Shown here in pieces: positions 1-10,598 of a DNA stretch of 64,000 nucleotides. The DNA lies in NCBI GenBank assembly GCA_913009825.1, contig CAJVYQ010000010.1, forward strand, positions 1 through 64,000, read 5' to 3'. The notes under the pieces are model-generated. The model saw only the letters and a program-made list of their open reading frames with translations. It searched no databases and was not told the origin of the DNA. The translations under genes were made by a program, and so were the position numbers. This DNA comes from an uncultured Deferribacteres bacterium. Its GTDB lineage: Bacteria > Zhuqueibacterota > JdFR-76 > DREG01. Every line of letters starts with the position of its first letter. The stretch's first letter is position 1.

Positions 1-198
1 TCCGCTTCCTTTGCGCTCTCTGCGTCTCTGCGTTTTAAAGCGCCTGTTTTTTTAACGCAGAGACGCGGAGAGCGCAGAGAAATTGAAAAAATCGTCTGCC
101 TGTTCAGCCCGCGAATTACACGAAATCATACGAATAGGATAAAATAGTTAACGATTCGCGTTTTTTAGCGATATTAGCGGGCAACCTGAATAGTTACA
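1..198. repeat. Copy 1 of a ~198-bp intergenic repeat (may extend left of the window); inverted copy at 14705-14902
   Basis: Reverse complement matches 14705-14902 with about 3 mismatches and no gaps by eye; contains CTCTGCGTCTCTGCG hairpin and ends CCTGAATAGTTAC. Confidence 0.9.
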
Positions 199-383
199 TA
201 CTTTCTTTGACAATAATGCATGATAGCCAGACCATACCAACAACCCTTCATTCCGCGTCACGTTCCTGTCTTCATTCTCAAGTTGTAACAACTGCAAAGA
301 AATTTGCCGGTAAACCCTCGCGAACCGCATTAATTTTTAACCTTATCCCGCGTAGCCATTACACGGTATTTTTCCCGGTGATC

Positions 384-2111
384 TCAGTAACCGTTTCTGT
401 TCCGGAACGTCTCCATTTCCCCCAGTACATCTGCAACAAAATCCGCCTGTAAAACCTTACGCGCCAGCTCCCGGCAATTTTTCATCGTAAGGGATTGAAT
501 TTGTTTCTTCACTGCCGGAAGCAATAATGGCGACATACTGAGCGAGTGGATTCCCAGCCCCAGCAGCAAAGGTGTCCAGCAGGGATCGGAAGCGATTTCT
601 CCACAAATAGAAACCGGTTTACCGAACTTGTCCCCGGCTTCTACAATTTTTTGTATCATTTGCAGAATAACCGGACTAAATGGTTGATAATAGTCTAACA
701 CATTCTGGTTGTTGCGGTCTACAATCAGCGCATACTGCACAAGGTCGTTGGTGCCGATACTTACAAAATCCACATGTTGCATGAGCTTGTCAATTTGAAA
801 AACAGCCGCCGGTGTTTCTATCATGGTTCCGACCTGAATATTACCGGAGCCGGAATCTACCGTTTCTAAAATCTGATTGAGGAAATCCAACTCTTCCAGA
901 TCATTAATCATAGGATACAGAATTTTAACCGGATTTCCTTCTGCGGCGGTTAGGATGGCGAGAAGCTGGGTTTTAAAAATTTCCGGGTGATACCGGAATA
1001 CCCGGTGCGCTCTTAAGCCAAGATATGGATTATCCTGAGCGCCCATGGAAAAATAGGGTAAAAACTTATCGCCGCCCACATCCAGTATTCGAAAAATAAC
1101 AGACTTGCCTTCCATATAACGCATCGTTTTTCGGTACCATACAAGCTGTCGGTCGAAGCCGGGAAAATCGTTTTGATCAAACATAAACAGGAACTCGGTG
1201 CGAAACAGTCCTATTTCATCCACCTGGGAAAGATCGATCAGGGGTAGTTCATCCAATCGTTCAATATTTACGCCAAGTATGACCCGGGTTCCATCGATTG
1301 TTTCGGCCGGCCGGTTTTTTACACGCGGATCCAATTGGTGTGTACGACGGTTTTCTTTGATCCTTTGCCGGTAGGTAAGAATTGTATGAGAATCAGGATG
1401 AATGATTAACTCACCGGAAAATCCGTCTAAAATTAGGGGATTGCCGGTTTCCGGGACATCAGAAAGATCAGTATAGGTTACAAGAACGGGAATGCCAAAT
1501 GCCCTGGCTAAAATTGCAGCATGTGATGCAGGCGTGCCATTCTCTGCAACAATACCGGCAACCGACTGTTTTTTGCCGGATAATACGGTGGAGGGTAACA
1601 ATTCTGAAGAAATTAATATTGTATTGCCGTTAATCACATCCTGCGAAAGAACCGACTTCTCCACCGATAGATTACGGAAATATTTTGCCATATCTGTAAA
1701 ATCCTCGGCGCGGGCGCGAAAATATTCATTTTTTGAAGTGAGCATCTGTGCAGCAATCTTTTGCATAATCCGGTCCACGGCAACTTCAACTGTGACCAGT
1801 TCTTCCGAAATTATACGGATCACTTTCTGATGAAAGCTTTTATCGGTTAAAATCATCTGATGTGTTTTCAGAATCTCCGCATCCCGCGCGTCAATTTCCG
1901 TTGTGATATTTTCACGCAGATCGGATAATTCAGCCACAATTTGTTCCACATTCCCGGTAAACCGTTTCAATTCTGTTTCCAGGTTAAATTCTGTCCTGAT
2001 ATTTTGACACAAATCAGGCCCTCTAATTTTAAAAGCATTCCCAATGGCGATCCCGGGAGAAATCACCCTCACCGGCTGTTTAATTTCCATCTTTCCATTA
2101 ATCCTGTTCAT
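384..2111 (-). CDS. ptsI: Phosphoenolpyruvate-protein phosphotransferase (PTS enzyme I-like)
   Basis: 575 aa; GTPASHAAILARAFGIPVLV phospho-His region, IGLFRTEFLFM, DVGGDK, GTMIETPAAV, SIGTNDLVQY motifs. Confidence 0.93.
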   Translation of the reverse strand: MNRINGKMEIKQPVRVISPGIAIGNAFKIRGPDLCQNIRTEFNLETELKRFTGNVEQIVAELSDLRENITTEIDARDAEILKTHQMILTDKSFHQKVIRIISEELVTVEVAVDRIMQKIAAQMLTSKNEYFRARAEDFTDMAKYFRNLSVEKSVLSQDVINGNTILISSELLPSTVLSGKKQSVAGIVAENGTPASHAAILARAFGIPVLVTYTDLSDVPETGNPLILDGFSGELIIHPDSHTILTYRQRIKENRRTHQLDPRVKNRPAETIDGTRVILGVNIERLDELPLIDLSQVDEIGLFRTEFLFMFDQNDFPGFDRQLVWYRKTMRYMEGKSVIFRILDVGGDKFLPYFSMGAQDNPYLGLRAHRVFRYHPEIFKTQLLAILTAAEGNPVKILYPMINDLEELDFLNQILETVDSGSGNIQVGTMIETPAAVFQIDKLMQHVDFVSIGTNDLVQYALIVDRNNQNVLDYYQPFSPVILQMIQKIVEAGDKFGKPVSICGEIASDPCWTPLLLGLGIHSLSMSPLLLPAVKKQIQSLTMKNCRELARKVLQADFVADVLGEMETFRNRNGY

Positions 2112-2124
2112 TCATTAGGCAGTG

Positions 2125-2225
2125 TCTGTCCTAAAATACCCGCGACATTGTCATTCCGGCCTGTCTGCACAGGCAGGCCGCTAAAAGCATGCGGGAATGA
2201 TATATCCGGACAGATATTAAGTAAT
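2125..2225. repeat. Short intergenic repeat with hairpins (GTCATTCC...GGAATGA, GCCTGTCTGCACAGGCAGGC)
   Basis: Inverted repeats visible in non-coding DNA. Confidence 0.5.
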
Positions 2226-2295
2226 CTTAGTGGTCTTGTTCATAAATATGGTGACATATTCTTATGGAAAAAAATGAAATTGAATTATCACTAAA

Positions 2296-2364
2296 CCCCT
2301 CCTGGCCTCCCCTTATCAAGGGGAGGAAATTCCCCTCCTTGATAAGGAGGGGCAAGGGGAGGTC
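2296..2364. repeat. Palindromic intergenic repeat (CCTCCCCTTATCAAGGGGAGG / CCCCTCCTTGATAAGGAGGGG)
   Basis: Two nested palindromes downstream of the Rieske gene. Confidence 0.7.
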
Positions 2365-2386
2365 GAAGAATCATACGTCTTCATAT

Positions 2387-2893
2387 TTATGAATTCATGT
2401 ACTTAGCAACAAATATTTTTCCGTCTTTGATATTAACTTTGTAAGGAGCAAGCGGCCGCGGCGGCGGACCGGAAATATTCTTACCATACAGATCGTAATG
2501 GCCGTTATGGCACGCACACCAGATATGTTCAAAATCCTGCCGGTACTGCACAATACAACCTAAATGGGTACATATCGCGCTGAATGCGCGGTATCCTCCG
2601 TCAGGCAGGTGGATGAGAATCACCGGTTTTCGGCCATAGCGAATAATTTTTCCACTGTTTTGTTTCAAATCGCCTATTGTACCTGCTTCCACTGTGTTCG
2701 GAACGGCTTCCGTATTTTTGGGGGGGATCAGATATCGAATAATGGGGTAAAGCACCGAACCAAGAAGCGGAATCCCGCCTACACTCATTAGAATGTTTAA
2801 AAACCAACGGCGCGGTTTCTTCTCCTTTTGTGACAAAACGCCCATATCCGCCAGGTGAGCGTTGCCCGAAGACTTGTTATTTTTTGTTTTCAT
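2387..2893 (-). CDS. Rieske 2Fe-2S protein (ubiquinol/plastoquinol-cytochrome c reductase type)
   Basis: CTHLGC...CACHNGHYD Rieske ligand motifs, N-terminal TM helix. Confidence 0.9.
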   Translation of the reverse strand: MKTKNNKSSGNAHLADMGVLSQKEKKPRRWFLNILMSVGGIPLLGSVLYPIIRYLIPPKNTEAVPNTVEAGTIGDLKQNSGKIIRYGRKPVILIHLPDGGYRAFSAICTHLGCIVQYRQDFEHIWCACHNGHYDLYGKNISGPPPRPLAPYKVNIKDGKIFVAKYMNS

Positions 2894-2981
2894 GATGACA
2901 ACCTCAGTTTTTTAAATGTTGTTTAAGTAATTCATAATTATACATTTATACAATTATAAATATCCAATTCGGCGAATCGAC

Positions 2982-4163
2982 CTACGATACGCCGCCTACC
3001 GCTAATTTCTCATTTTTAATTTGTCTGTTTTGTCTCGCGTCTGCTTCTTTACCGCACCGGCACCACACACAATGGCAATTCAGGTGCAGACATTGTTTGT
3101 CAATTAAACGGGAACGATACCAGTAACGCGCAACCAAATAGCTGATCTTTTTGGAAATAGTATATTGATGATGTTTTCTCAAAACCTCGATAACATCCCT
3201 TTTGCCCAAATACTTAAGGATAAACCGGTACCCTTTATTACCCAGTCTGGCATATAACCAGCGGTTTGCCAGAGCTGTTTCCAAAAAAGGCAGAATCTGT
3301 TCTTGCACCAGTTTCTCATAAGGCTGCCCGGTGATGATGCTTTCCGCCGCCAAATAGCCGGACGTCAGGGCATGCCGGATACCAAATCCCCATAACGCAT
3401 CCTGAAAGCCGGCATTTTCACCAACATATAAAATATTGTCTTTTCCGGTTGTAATGGACGGCAGAAAAAAATTACCGAAACCGCCAAACTCTTTTGGCTG
3501 TTGAATATCGATATTAATGAGGTTTTTCATTCTGTCGAACGCTCGTTCATAATAGAGCCGTTCATGTTTAAAATCCTCGAACAAGCAGGTGGCAAACGTA
3601 GCTCTACCGTCGTTAATTAACAGATATGCATAGCCTTTGGGGGCAATCCGGTCGTCTAAAAAACCGAAATAACCGTCTGGATGGGAAGTACGGAAAACGA
3701 TCCCTTTGGCAATTACATCTGCCGCCTTTGGGCCGGTCCCGGAAATCACCATTCTGGATTGGATATGTTCAACTTTATGATTCCACTTGAACTGTACACC
3801 GGCAGCCAGCGCTTGCCTTTTCAGCCCCTGATCAAAGGACCAGAGGTTTTCTCCCCGCTCGATCAGATAAAACAACGGCCGTTTGGAGGTGATGTCAAAA
3901 CGGTTCGAACCGGAATCAAAAAAAGATCCCTGCGAATGAGGCACAAATGTGAAATTAGGTTCCACGCCGATTTGTTTTAGAAATATTTGTGCATCTTCCA
4001 ATGTGGACCAATTCTCAATTCCCTGAAAATCTCCGTTAAAGCGGAAGCCTACATTGTTGTGCTGTTCATAAACAACCGCATTGTAACCGGCGCGAGCCAG
4101 ACGGATAGACGCAATCATTCCGGCCGGACCGGCGCCAATAATATGGATTTTTTGTTTTAGCAT
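2982..4163 (-). CDS. NAD(P)/FAD-dependent oxidoreductase (geranylgeranyl-reductase-like)
   Basis: N-terminal GAGPAGMIASIRLARAGYNAVVYEQ dinucleotide fold; C-terminal Cys-rich tail CLHLNCHCVWC. Confidence 0.75.
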   Translation of the reverse strand: MLKQKIHIIGAGPAGMIASIRLARAGYNAVVYEQHNNVGFRFNGDFQGIENWSTLEDAQIFLKQIGVEPNFTFVPHSQGSFFDSGSNRFDITSKRPLFYLIERGENLWSFDQGLKRQALAAGVQFKWNHKVEHIQSRMVISGTGPKAADVIAKGIVFRTSHPDGYFGFLDDRIAPKGYAYLLINDGRATFATCLFEDFKHERLYYERAFDRMKNLINIDIQQPKEFGGFGNFFLPSITTGKDNILYVGENAGFQDALWGFGIRHALTSGYLAAESIITGQPYEKLVQEQILPFLETALANRWLYARLGNKGYRFILKYLGKRDVIEVLRKHHQYTISKKISYLVARYWYRSRLIDKQCLHLNCHCVWCRCGKEADARQNRQIKNEKLAVGGVS

Positions 4164-4203
4164 ATCTGTTCATCCCTAAAAATCGTTATTTTATCTTCGT
4201 CAT

Positions 4204-4869
4204 TTAAATAGTATCCTTTTCCATGGCGCCGTCAATTTTCTTTCGTTTATAGAAAAATCGTGGAACAAATGCCGGAACCTGCCGGCGATAATTCTGATAT
4301 TCATCCCCGAAAATATTTTCCACCTCCCTTTCTTCACGCATGGACAACCGGTAATAGGCAAACATTAAGATCGGCCACATAATAAGTGTGATAAGTGTGG
4401 GCCATTGAATCAGCATTCCGATGGAGATCAAAAACAAACCTAGGTATTGCGGATGGCGAACAGAAGAATATATACCGGTCACTACCAATTCCCCCTTTGC
4501 AGTATGAATTTGCCGCCATCCTTTGCCCATGATGATTAAACCAATCAACATAATAAAACCGCCAAGCTGACAAATAATCAGCTTTACCCATTCCGAGGCG
4601 CCAAATAACGTGCCCAGCAGATGGCCATTGACATGTTGAAACGGATCGGCTATTCCCATCTTGCTGCCGAATACAGAAAGGAGAACGTAAATTGTCAGCG
4701 GGAATCCATACATCTCCGTGAACAACGCGACAATAAATGCAGCGAACACACCAAGTGTTCGCCATTCATATTTTTTCCTGGGCCGTAAAAAACCGATAAC
4801 AAAAGCGCCAAACAGAATCACATTGAATAAAACCATCAACCAAAGGCCGTAATCATAAGATTCGTGCAC
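4204..4869 (-). CDS. Isoprenylcysteine carboxyl methyltransferase-family integral membrane methyltransferase
   Basis: TGIYSSVRHPQYLGLFLISIGMLI ... EEREVENIFGDEYQNYRRQVPAFVPR motifs, multiple TM helices. Confidence 0.85.
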   Translation of the reverse strand: MHESYDYGLWLMVLFNVILFGAFVIGFLRPRKKYEWRTLGVFAAFIVALFTEMYGFPLTIYVLLSVFGSKMGIADPFQHVNGHLLGTLFGASEWVKLIICQLGGFIMLIGLIIMGKGWRQIHTAKGELVVTGIYSSVRHPQYLGLFLISIGMLIQWPTLITLIMWPILMFAYYRLSMREEREVENIFGDEYQNYRRQVPAFVPRFFYKRKKIDGAMEKDTI

Positions 4870-5144
4870 TTTTTTACCCTCCCTTTTTAAACTTTTTTTT
4901 TATCGTTCCTTAAACAATTTTTATTATTTCAAGATTCATGCCAAAAACATAAATAACTGTTTAATCATTGGTTATACAAAATAAGATGATTCAAAATCAC
5001 ACTATTTTTGAGAATATTCTACAAGTATTTTGTTCAATATTCTACAATTCGAAAATGATTTATTGCTTGTGATTTGATATTTGAAGTTTTAATTTTATTT
5101 GTAATTTGCTCATTTTGTAATTTTGGATTTGCGGTTTCGCTGCG

Positions 5145-5765
5145 CTATGAATTATTCGGGTTAAATCGCTCCGCCAAACGTTTCAGATCGGCAACCGTGT
5201 CGATGTCCTCAACGATAAGCGGGTCTGCAACCTTCCGGCGGATGATTAAATTTTGATTTTTTTGCAGCACATCCCGCAAAGAATGGGATGAAGACTCTCC
5301 GGTGATAGGTTCGAACAGATTACGGGGCAGATAAACAGGATGCCCGCCCCTATTTTGGTGAATTGGGATGATAATTTTATCTCTTTCATTCTCCCCGGTT
5401 TGCCGTAATTGCCCAACCGTATCGCTGCGCAAAAATGGTTGATCGATCAAACAGAGAAGACAACCGGAGCTGTCAGGCGGCAGATTTGCGATGCCCAATT
5501 GCAGTGACGAAAATTGCCCCATTTCATATTGTTTGTTCATTAAAATATTTATTTGACCCGCTTCCGGCAGGGCGGAAATGATTTTTTCCGCATTGTGGCC
5601 CAGGATGAGCAGAATTGTATCAATTCCCGCGCTTCGGAGTGACTTTACGATCCGGAGTAAAAACGGCTGTCCGGCAAATGTTTGCAGTACTTTTGGCGCG
5701 CCGAACCGTTCCGATTTGCCGGCGGCTAAAATAATGGCCGGGATTTGAACAGGGATGAATTGCAT
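5145..5765 (-). CDS. mocA: MocA-family molybdenum cofactor nucleotidyltransferase
   Basis: LAAGKSERFGAPKVL, CLIDQPFL, HQNRGGHPVYLPRNLF; adjacent to xdhC and molybdo-hydroxylase genes. Confidence 0.82.
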   Translation of the reverse strand: MQFIPVQIPAIILAAGKSERFGAPKVLQTFAGQPFLLRIVKSLRSAGIDTILLILGHNAEKIISALPEAGQINILMNKQYEMGQFSSLQLGIANLPPDSSGCLLCLIDQPFLRSDTVGQLRQTGENERDKIIIPIHQNRGGHPVYLPRNLFEPITGESSSHSLRDVLQKNQNLIIRRKVADPLIVEDIDTVADLKRLAERFNPNNS

Positions 5766-5778
5766 CGGGAGGGAACAG

Positions 5779-6573
5779 TTACTTTTTTAACTTCATGGAA
5801 AGATCATCCACCGGGACATGATGCCGCACGGCAATCATTTCCGCAAGGATGCTGACGGCAATTTCATGGGGGGTTTCGGCGCCGATTTTCAGACCGATGG
5901 GCGAATGAACTTTGGCGATCCATTCCCGCTCGATCCCTTTTTCCTGCAAATTGGCAAACAGCGTCGCCGTTTTCCGCTTGCTGCCGATCATGCCCAGGTA
6001 AACAAACGGCTGCCGGATACAATGCTGCAACACTTCCTCATCGCGCTTGTGGCCGTAGGTGACAATAACAATGAAAGTCCTTTCATTGAAAGAAAGCCCG
6101 GCAAATGATTGATTGTATTCCCCGACTATTATCTGACTTGCCTGCGGGAAACGGTTTGAATTGGCATATTCCGGCCGGTCATCCACCACAATCACGTTGT
6201 ATCCGGCTTCTTTCGCCAGCGGACACAGCGCCTGTGCTATATGCCCGGCGCCAAAAATGATGAGCCGGTCCGCGCCGCCCACCGGTTCAAACAACAACTC
6301 CACACTGCCGCCGCACAACATCCCCTCGTCCCCGGTCAGGTGAAAGTTTCGTTTGGCATAATGAGGCGCAGCCATTATTTTGACCGCATCTTCGACGGCC
6401 TCTTTTTCCAGCTTGCCACCGCCAATAGTGCCTGCAATGCTGCCATCGCTGTGGACCACCATTTTACTTCCCGTATGCCGCGGCACCGATCCCTTAACTT
6501 CGGTGACGGTAACCAAAACTCCCCGCTGCCCGGAACGGATCAATTCCAACAGATGTTCGTAAATTTCCGTCAT
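5779..6573 (-). CDS. xdhC: XdhC/CoxI-family Mo cofactor insertion protein
   Basis: VTVTEVKGSVPRHTGSKMVV, GGGKLE, IFGAGHIAQAL, GMIGSKRK. Confidence 0.9.
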   Translation of the reverse strand: MTEIYEHLLELIRSGQRGVLVTVTEVKGSVPRHTGSKMVVHSDGSIAGTIGGGKLEKEAVEDAVKIMAAPHYAKRNFHLTGDEGMLCGGSVELLFEPVGGADRLIIFGAGHIAQALCPLAKEAGYNVIVVDDRPEYANSNRFPQASQIIVGEYNQSFAGLSFNERTFIVIVTYGHKRDEEVLQHCIRQPFVYLGMIGSKRKTATLFANLQEKGIEREWIAKVHSPIGLKIGAETPHEIAVSILAEMIAVRHHVPVDDLSMKLKK

Positions 6574-6592
6574 TCTTTACGCAATGCTCCGT

Positions 6593-7570
6593 TTAAGCCG
6601 TCAACTCACCGATCAGCCTTTTCATTAAATTTTTGGCCAACGGAAGTTTGTATTCATTCATCGCCAAAGGTTCTGCATCAACCAGTGCGGTTTTCATGAT
6701 TTCATCGAGATTCTTTTCACTGGGGATCAGACCGGATAACTTTTTACTGATCTTCTTTTCGAACCATGGCGCCGGCGCCACGCCGCCCAACACGACACGA
6801 CCCTTTTTGAGGGCATTACCATTTTTCTGAATCACGGCAGCGACGCTGACTACCGCAAAATCCCAAACGCCCCGTTCGGCAAATTTGACATAGCCGCTTT
6901 TTGTGTTATTATTCAATTCCTGAATTCGGATATCAACCACAATTTCTCCCGGCAGCAAAATGTTTTCCCGCCTCACATTTTTTTCGGGCAAAACAAAAAA
7001 GTCCCCGATGGCTACGGTTTTGTTTTTCCCGCCGGAATAAACAGTCAATTTTGCATCGAGAGCCAACAGCGCCACCGCCATATCCGAGGGATGAACGATG
7101 AAACAAGGTCCGCCGCCGATGACGCAATGGTACTTATTCTTACCGTCCACGGCATAGCAAATATCCCCGCCTTTGCGCAGACAGTGGAAATCGCCGCGGA
7201 AATACCAGCAGCGCGGACGCTGGCAAATATTACCGCCGATAGTGCCCACATTCCGCAACTGCGGCGAGGCAACTTGTTTTGCCGCCTGCGCCAGCACCGG
7301 ATACCGTTTGTTGATATCGGAATGAGAGGCAATTTTGGCAATGGACGTCAACGCGCCGATTTTCAACCCTTTGCCCGGCTGGTACGAAATCCGGTTCAAA
7401 CCGGGCAGCGATTTTAAATTGACCACATTCCGGGGAGCTTCGATGTCATCTTTCATCAAACCCAACAGATCCGTCCCGCCGGCCAGAGCCGTTGTTTCAT
7501 GCCAACTCTTGCCGAACATTTCTCCGGCTTCCTGCAGCGTTTTGGGTTGGAAGTATGTAAAATTATTCAT
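6593..7570 (-). CDS. Molybdo-hydroxylase FAD-binding subunit (PaoB/YagS-like, with Cys-rich 4Fe-4S insert)
   Basis: ALAGGTDLLGLMK, RNVGTIGGNICQRPRCWYFRGDFHCLRKGGDICYA. Confidence 0.88.
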   Translation of the reverse strand: MNNFTYFQPKTLQEAGEMFGKSWHETTALAGGTDLLGLMKDDIEAPRNVVNLKSLPGLNRISYQPGKGLKIGALTSIAKIASHSDINKRYPVLAQAAKQVASPQLRNVGTIGGNICQRPRCWYFRGDFHCLRKGGDICYAVDGKNKYHCVIGGGPCFIVHPSDMAVALLALDAKLTVYSGGKNKTVAIGDFFVLPEKNVRRENILLPGEIVVDIRIQELNNNTKSGYVKFAERGVWDFAVVSVAAVIQKNGNALKKGRVVLGGVAPAPWFEKKISKKLSGLIPSEKNLDEIMKTALVDAEPLAMNEYKLPLAKNLMKRLIGELTA

Positions 7571-7652
7571 GATATTCTCCGTATTTTAAATTTGTCCGAA
7601 ACCTTGGCGTGTTCCGTGACAGGAAACATCCGGTTCCCATCGCTTTCTTAGA

Positions 7653-9944
7653 CTATCCCTGCAGTGCCATCAACACCTTATCCGGCGTGATGGGCAAACT
7701 TTTAAGGCGCACACCGATCGCGTTATACACTGCGTTGGCAATGGCTGCCGGGGTGGGAATCATCGCCGGTTCACCGATCCCTTTGACGCCGGTGTTGCTG
7801 ATTTTGGCATCCCCTTCACTGACGATGATCACCTCTATTTCCGGAACATTATATATTGCGGGCATTTTGTAATCATACAGATTAGCATTCAGCATTTTGC
7901 CGGTGAATTCATCCATCACCCGTTCTTCTATCAGAGCAAAACCCAATCCTTGCAGAATGCCGCCGTGGACCTGGTTTTCCAGCGTTTTACGGTTCAGAAC
8001 GCGGCCGATATCATGTGCGGCAACAATTTTTTTCACCGAAATCCTGCCGGTGTACGTATCCACTTCCACCCGGGCGAACTGGGCGCCGAAAGTGTTGATC
8101 GCGTATCCGGAAGGGTTTGCGTTGCGCGCGCCGGTGGTGAGTAAAACCCGCTCCCGCATCCGGCGCACAATGTTGGCGATGGTGAGTTTTTTATCCGGTT
8201 TATTTTTCACAGAAATAATGCCGTTTTTGTACACAAGCTGATTTCCCGGAATTTCCAGAACTGCGGCCGCAGCCGAAATCAGTTTGGTTTTCATCTGTTC
8301 CGCCGCATCGCGCACGGCCGGTGAAACAGAGGGAGCTGTGGTGCTGCCGCCGCTGGAACCGCAGTAGGGAGCTACGGCCGTATCTCCCAGTGTAACCTGG
8401 ATTTTCTCCATGGGAATTTCCAAAACTTCCGCAGCAACCTGGGCGATAAAAGTGTAGGTTCCGGTACCCAGATCCTGCGACCCGGCAATTACATGGGCGC
8501 TGCCGTCGCGGTTCAATTTAAGTGTGGCGTAAGCCGGCGGGCCTCCTCCACCCCACCATATCTGCGTGGCCACACCCAGACCGGTTTTAACCGGCCCGCT
8601 GCCGGAACCTGCCGGTTTGCGATCCTGCCAACCGATGGCAGCAGCGCCGCGCTTGTATGCCTGACGCAATAATTTGCCGGTGTACGGCCGGTTGGAAGCC
8701 GGATCCACTTCCGCATAATTTTTTATACGGAATGCCAATGGATCCATGCCGATTTTTTCCGCAGTCTCGTCGATGATCGATTCAAAGGCAAAGGTCCCCT
8801 GAACATGTCCGGGAGCCCGGAACGGTCGTCCGCGGCCAGTATTGATGAAAACCGTGTATTCTTCACTGCGGACATTGAAGCATTTGTACAGAGTGCGAAA
8901 CGGCCGGCTACAACCTGCGCCGCTTGGATAAGCGCCTGCCGCGCCGTAGGAGTAATGATTCATGGCGGTGAGTGTACCGTCTTTTTTCGCGCCGACTTTC
9001 AACTTCTGCACGGAACCGGGACGGTTGCCCACGGCCAGGTTCATCGCCCTTCTGTCCAGCGCAATCCGTACCGGCCTGCCGGTCTCCCGGGCTAAAAGCG
9101 CCGCCATCACCGTGTATTTACCCGCTTCCAGTTTGCTGCCAAAAGCGCCGCCCATATATTTTTTGATAACCCGCACTTTGCTGGCCGGCATTTTTAAATA
9201 ACCGGCAATAGCATCACGCACAGAAAACACACCCTGGGTGGAATCCCAAATTGTTAACCGGCTGCCATCCCAATTCACCACGCTGCAATGGGGTTCCGTC
9301 GGGTTATGGATTTCAACCTGAGTGGAAAAAGTATCCTCCACCACCACATCTGCTTGTTTGAACCCCTTCTCGATATCGCCTCTTTTGTAAATTTGCGGCT
9401 CGCCGCGTACAACATTTCCTGCGTCATGGACTTTCGCCGCGCCGGGTTTCATGGCGGCGCCGGCGTCCACCACAAAGGGCAGCTCTTCGTACTCAACATG
9501 AATCAGTTTCAAAGCATCCACTGCAATCTGCTCCGTTTCCGCGGCGATACAAGCCACTTCATCGCCTTCGTAACGCAGATGGGGATCGAAAAGGAAACTC
9601 ATGCCATAGTACCAGGGAATCTTTGGCGCATTTTCATAAGTAAGCACTGCCAAAACTCCCGGCACTTTTTTAGCTTCACTGATATCGATCTTTTTAATTT
9701 TAGCATGGGGCAGCGGACAACGCAGCGTTTTTGCATATACCATGTTGGGTAGTGAAATATCGAAGGAAAATTTCGCAGTTCCACTGACTTTATCATACCC
9801 GTCGATGCGTGACAATGATTTGCCAACGACCTTTAGCTGTGAATTAGGCCCCCAATCTTTCACTTTCTCCGTGGAAACTTCACCGATGGTTTCGATGAAA
9901 TCCTCTTCAAAAAAATATTTCGATTTAACAATTTTTCGAGGCAT
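7653..9944 (-). CDS. Molybdo-hydroxylase molybdopterin-binding subunit (xanthine dehydrogenase/aldehyde oxidoreductase family)
   Basis: 763 aa; MGGAFGSKLEAGKYT, GSQDLGTGTYT, GSSGGSTTAPS, GVKGIGEPAMIPTPAAIANAVYNAIG. Confidence 0.93.
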   Translation of the reverse strand: MPRKIVKSKYFFEEDFIETIGEVSTEKVKDWGPNSQLKVVGKSLSRIDGYDKVSGTAKFSFDISLPNMVYAKTLRCPLPHAKIKKIDISEAKKVPGVLAVLTYENAPKIPWYYGMSFLFDPHLRYEGDEVACIAAETEQIAVDALKLIHVEYEELPFVVDAGAAMKPGAAKVHDAGNVVRGEPQIYKRGDIEKGFKQADVVVEDTFSTQVEIHNPTEPHCSVVNWDGSRLTIWDSTQGVFSVRDAIAGYLKMPASKVRVIKKYMGGAFGSKLEAGKYTVMAALLARETGRPVRIALDRRAMNLAVGNRPGSVQKLKVGAKKDGTLTAMNHYSYGAAGAYPSGAGCSRPFRTLYKCFNVRSEEYTVFINTGRGRPFRAPGHVQGTFAFESIIDETAEKIGMDPLAFRIKNYAEVDPASNRPYTGKLLRQAYKRGAAAIGWQDRKPAGSGSGPVKTGLGVATQIWWGGGGPPAYATLKLNRDGSAHVIAGSQDLGTGTYTFIAQVAAEVLEIPMEKIQVTLGDTAVAPYCGSSGGSTTAPSVSPAVRDAAEQMKTKLISAAAAVLEIPGNQLVYKNGIISVKNKPDKKLTIANIVRRMRERVLLTTGARNANPSGYAINTFGAQFARVEVDTYTGRISVKKIVAAHDIGRVLNRKTLENQVHGGILQGLGFALIEERVMDEFTGKMLNANLYDYKMPAIYNVPEIEVIIVSEGDAKISNTGVKGIGEPAMIPTPAAIANAVYNAIGVRLKSLPITPDKVLMALQG

Positions 9945-9992
9945 GATTCCTCCTGTATCAAAAAAAAATTAATCTGCGGTGACGGCGTATTT

Positions 9993-10598
9993 TTACCTTT
10001 GCCCGCCGGCAGCAAGAACCGATTCAATAATTTTGGGGTAAGCGCCGCAACGACAAATATTGCCGGACATCCCCTCCACTACTTCCTGTTCGGCAGGATG
10101 GCGATTTTTCAGCAACAAAGCCCGGGCGGACATGATCTGGCCGGACGTGCAAAAACCACACTGCAGGCCGTCATGCTCCACAAACGCCTGCTGCAGAGGA
10201 TGCAGTTTTTCACCGGAAAGCAAACCTTCCACAGTGATCACTTCCTTCCCCGCTGCATCCAGGGCCAGAATATGACAGGAATAAACCGCCTCACCATCTA
10301 AAAGAACCGTGCAGGCGCCGCATTCACCGTGATTGCAGACAACTTTAGTGCCGGTTAAATGGAGATGGTTACGCAATATTTCCACCAGGGTTGTCCGTGG
10401 TTCAATCATCGACCGTACTGTTTTTCCGTTTACTTTAAGAAAAAGCAACTGTTTGCCGGCATGTTCCCCGTTTTCTCCTTTTTTCTCCGGTGCGGCCTGC
10501 AGTGTATCCAGCAGTACTGTGCTGCCAATTACACCCGTGCCGACTCCCTGAATGAATTTCCGGCGGGAAATACCTTTGGATTTGGACTTCTCATTCAT
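9993..10598 (-). CDS. 2Fe-2S subunit of molybdo-hydroxylase with Tat-like signal
   Basis: SRRKFIQGVGTGVIGSTVLLDTLQA signal; CNHGECGACTVLLDG; CGFCTSGQIM; GNICRCGAYP. Confidence 0.93.
   Translation of the reverse strand: MNEKSKSKGISRRKFIQGVGTGVIGSTVLLDTLQAAPEKKGENGEHAGKQLLFLKVNGKTVRSMIEPRTTLVEILRNHLHLTGTKVVCNHGECGACTVLLDGEAVYSCHILALDAAGKEVITVEGLLSGEKLHPLQQAFVEHDGLQCGFCTSGQIMSARALLLKNRHPAEQEVVEGMSGNICRCGAYPKIIESVLAAGGQR

Noticed and set aside
7045-7341. Minus-strand ORF inside the FAD-subunit gene, and many similar Arg/Cys/Pro-rich ORFs over aro, xdh and glnS genes
   Set aside because: Shadow frames of clearly conserved coding regions; no RBS or family resemblance.
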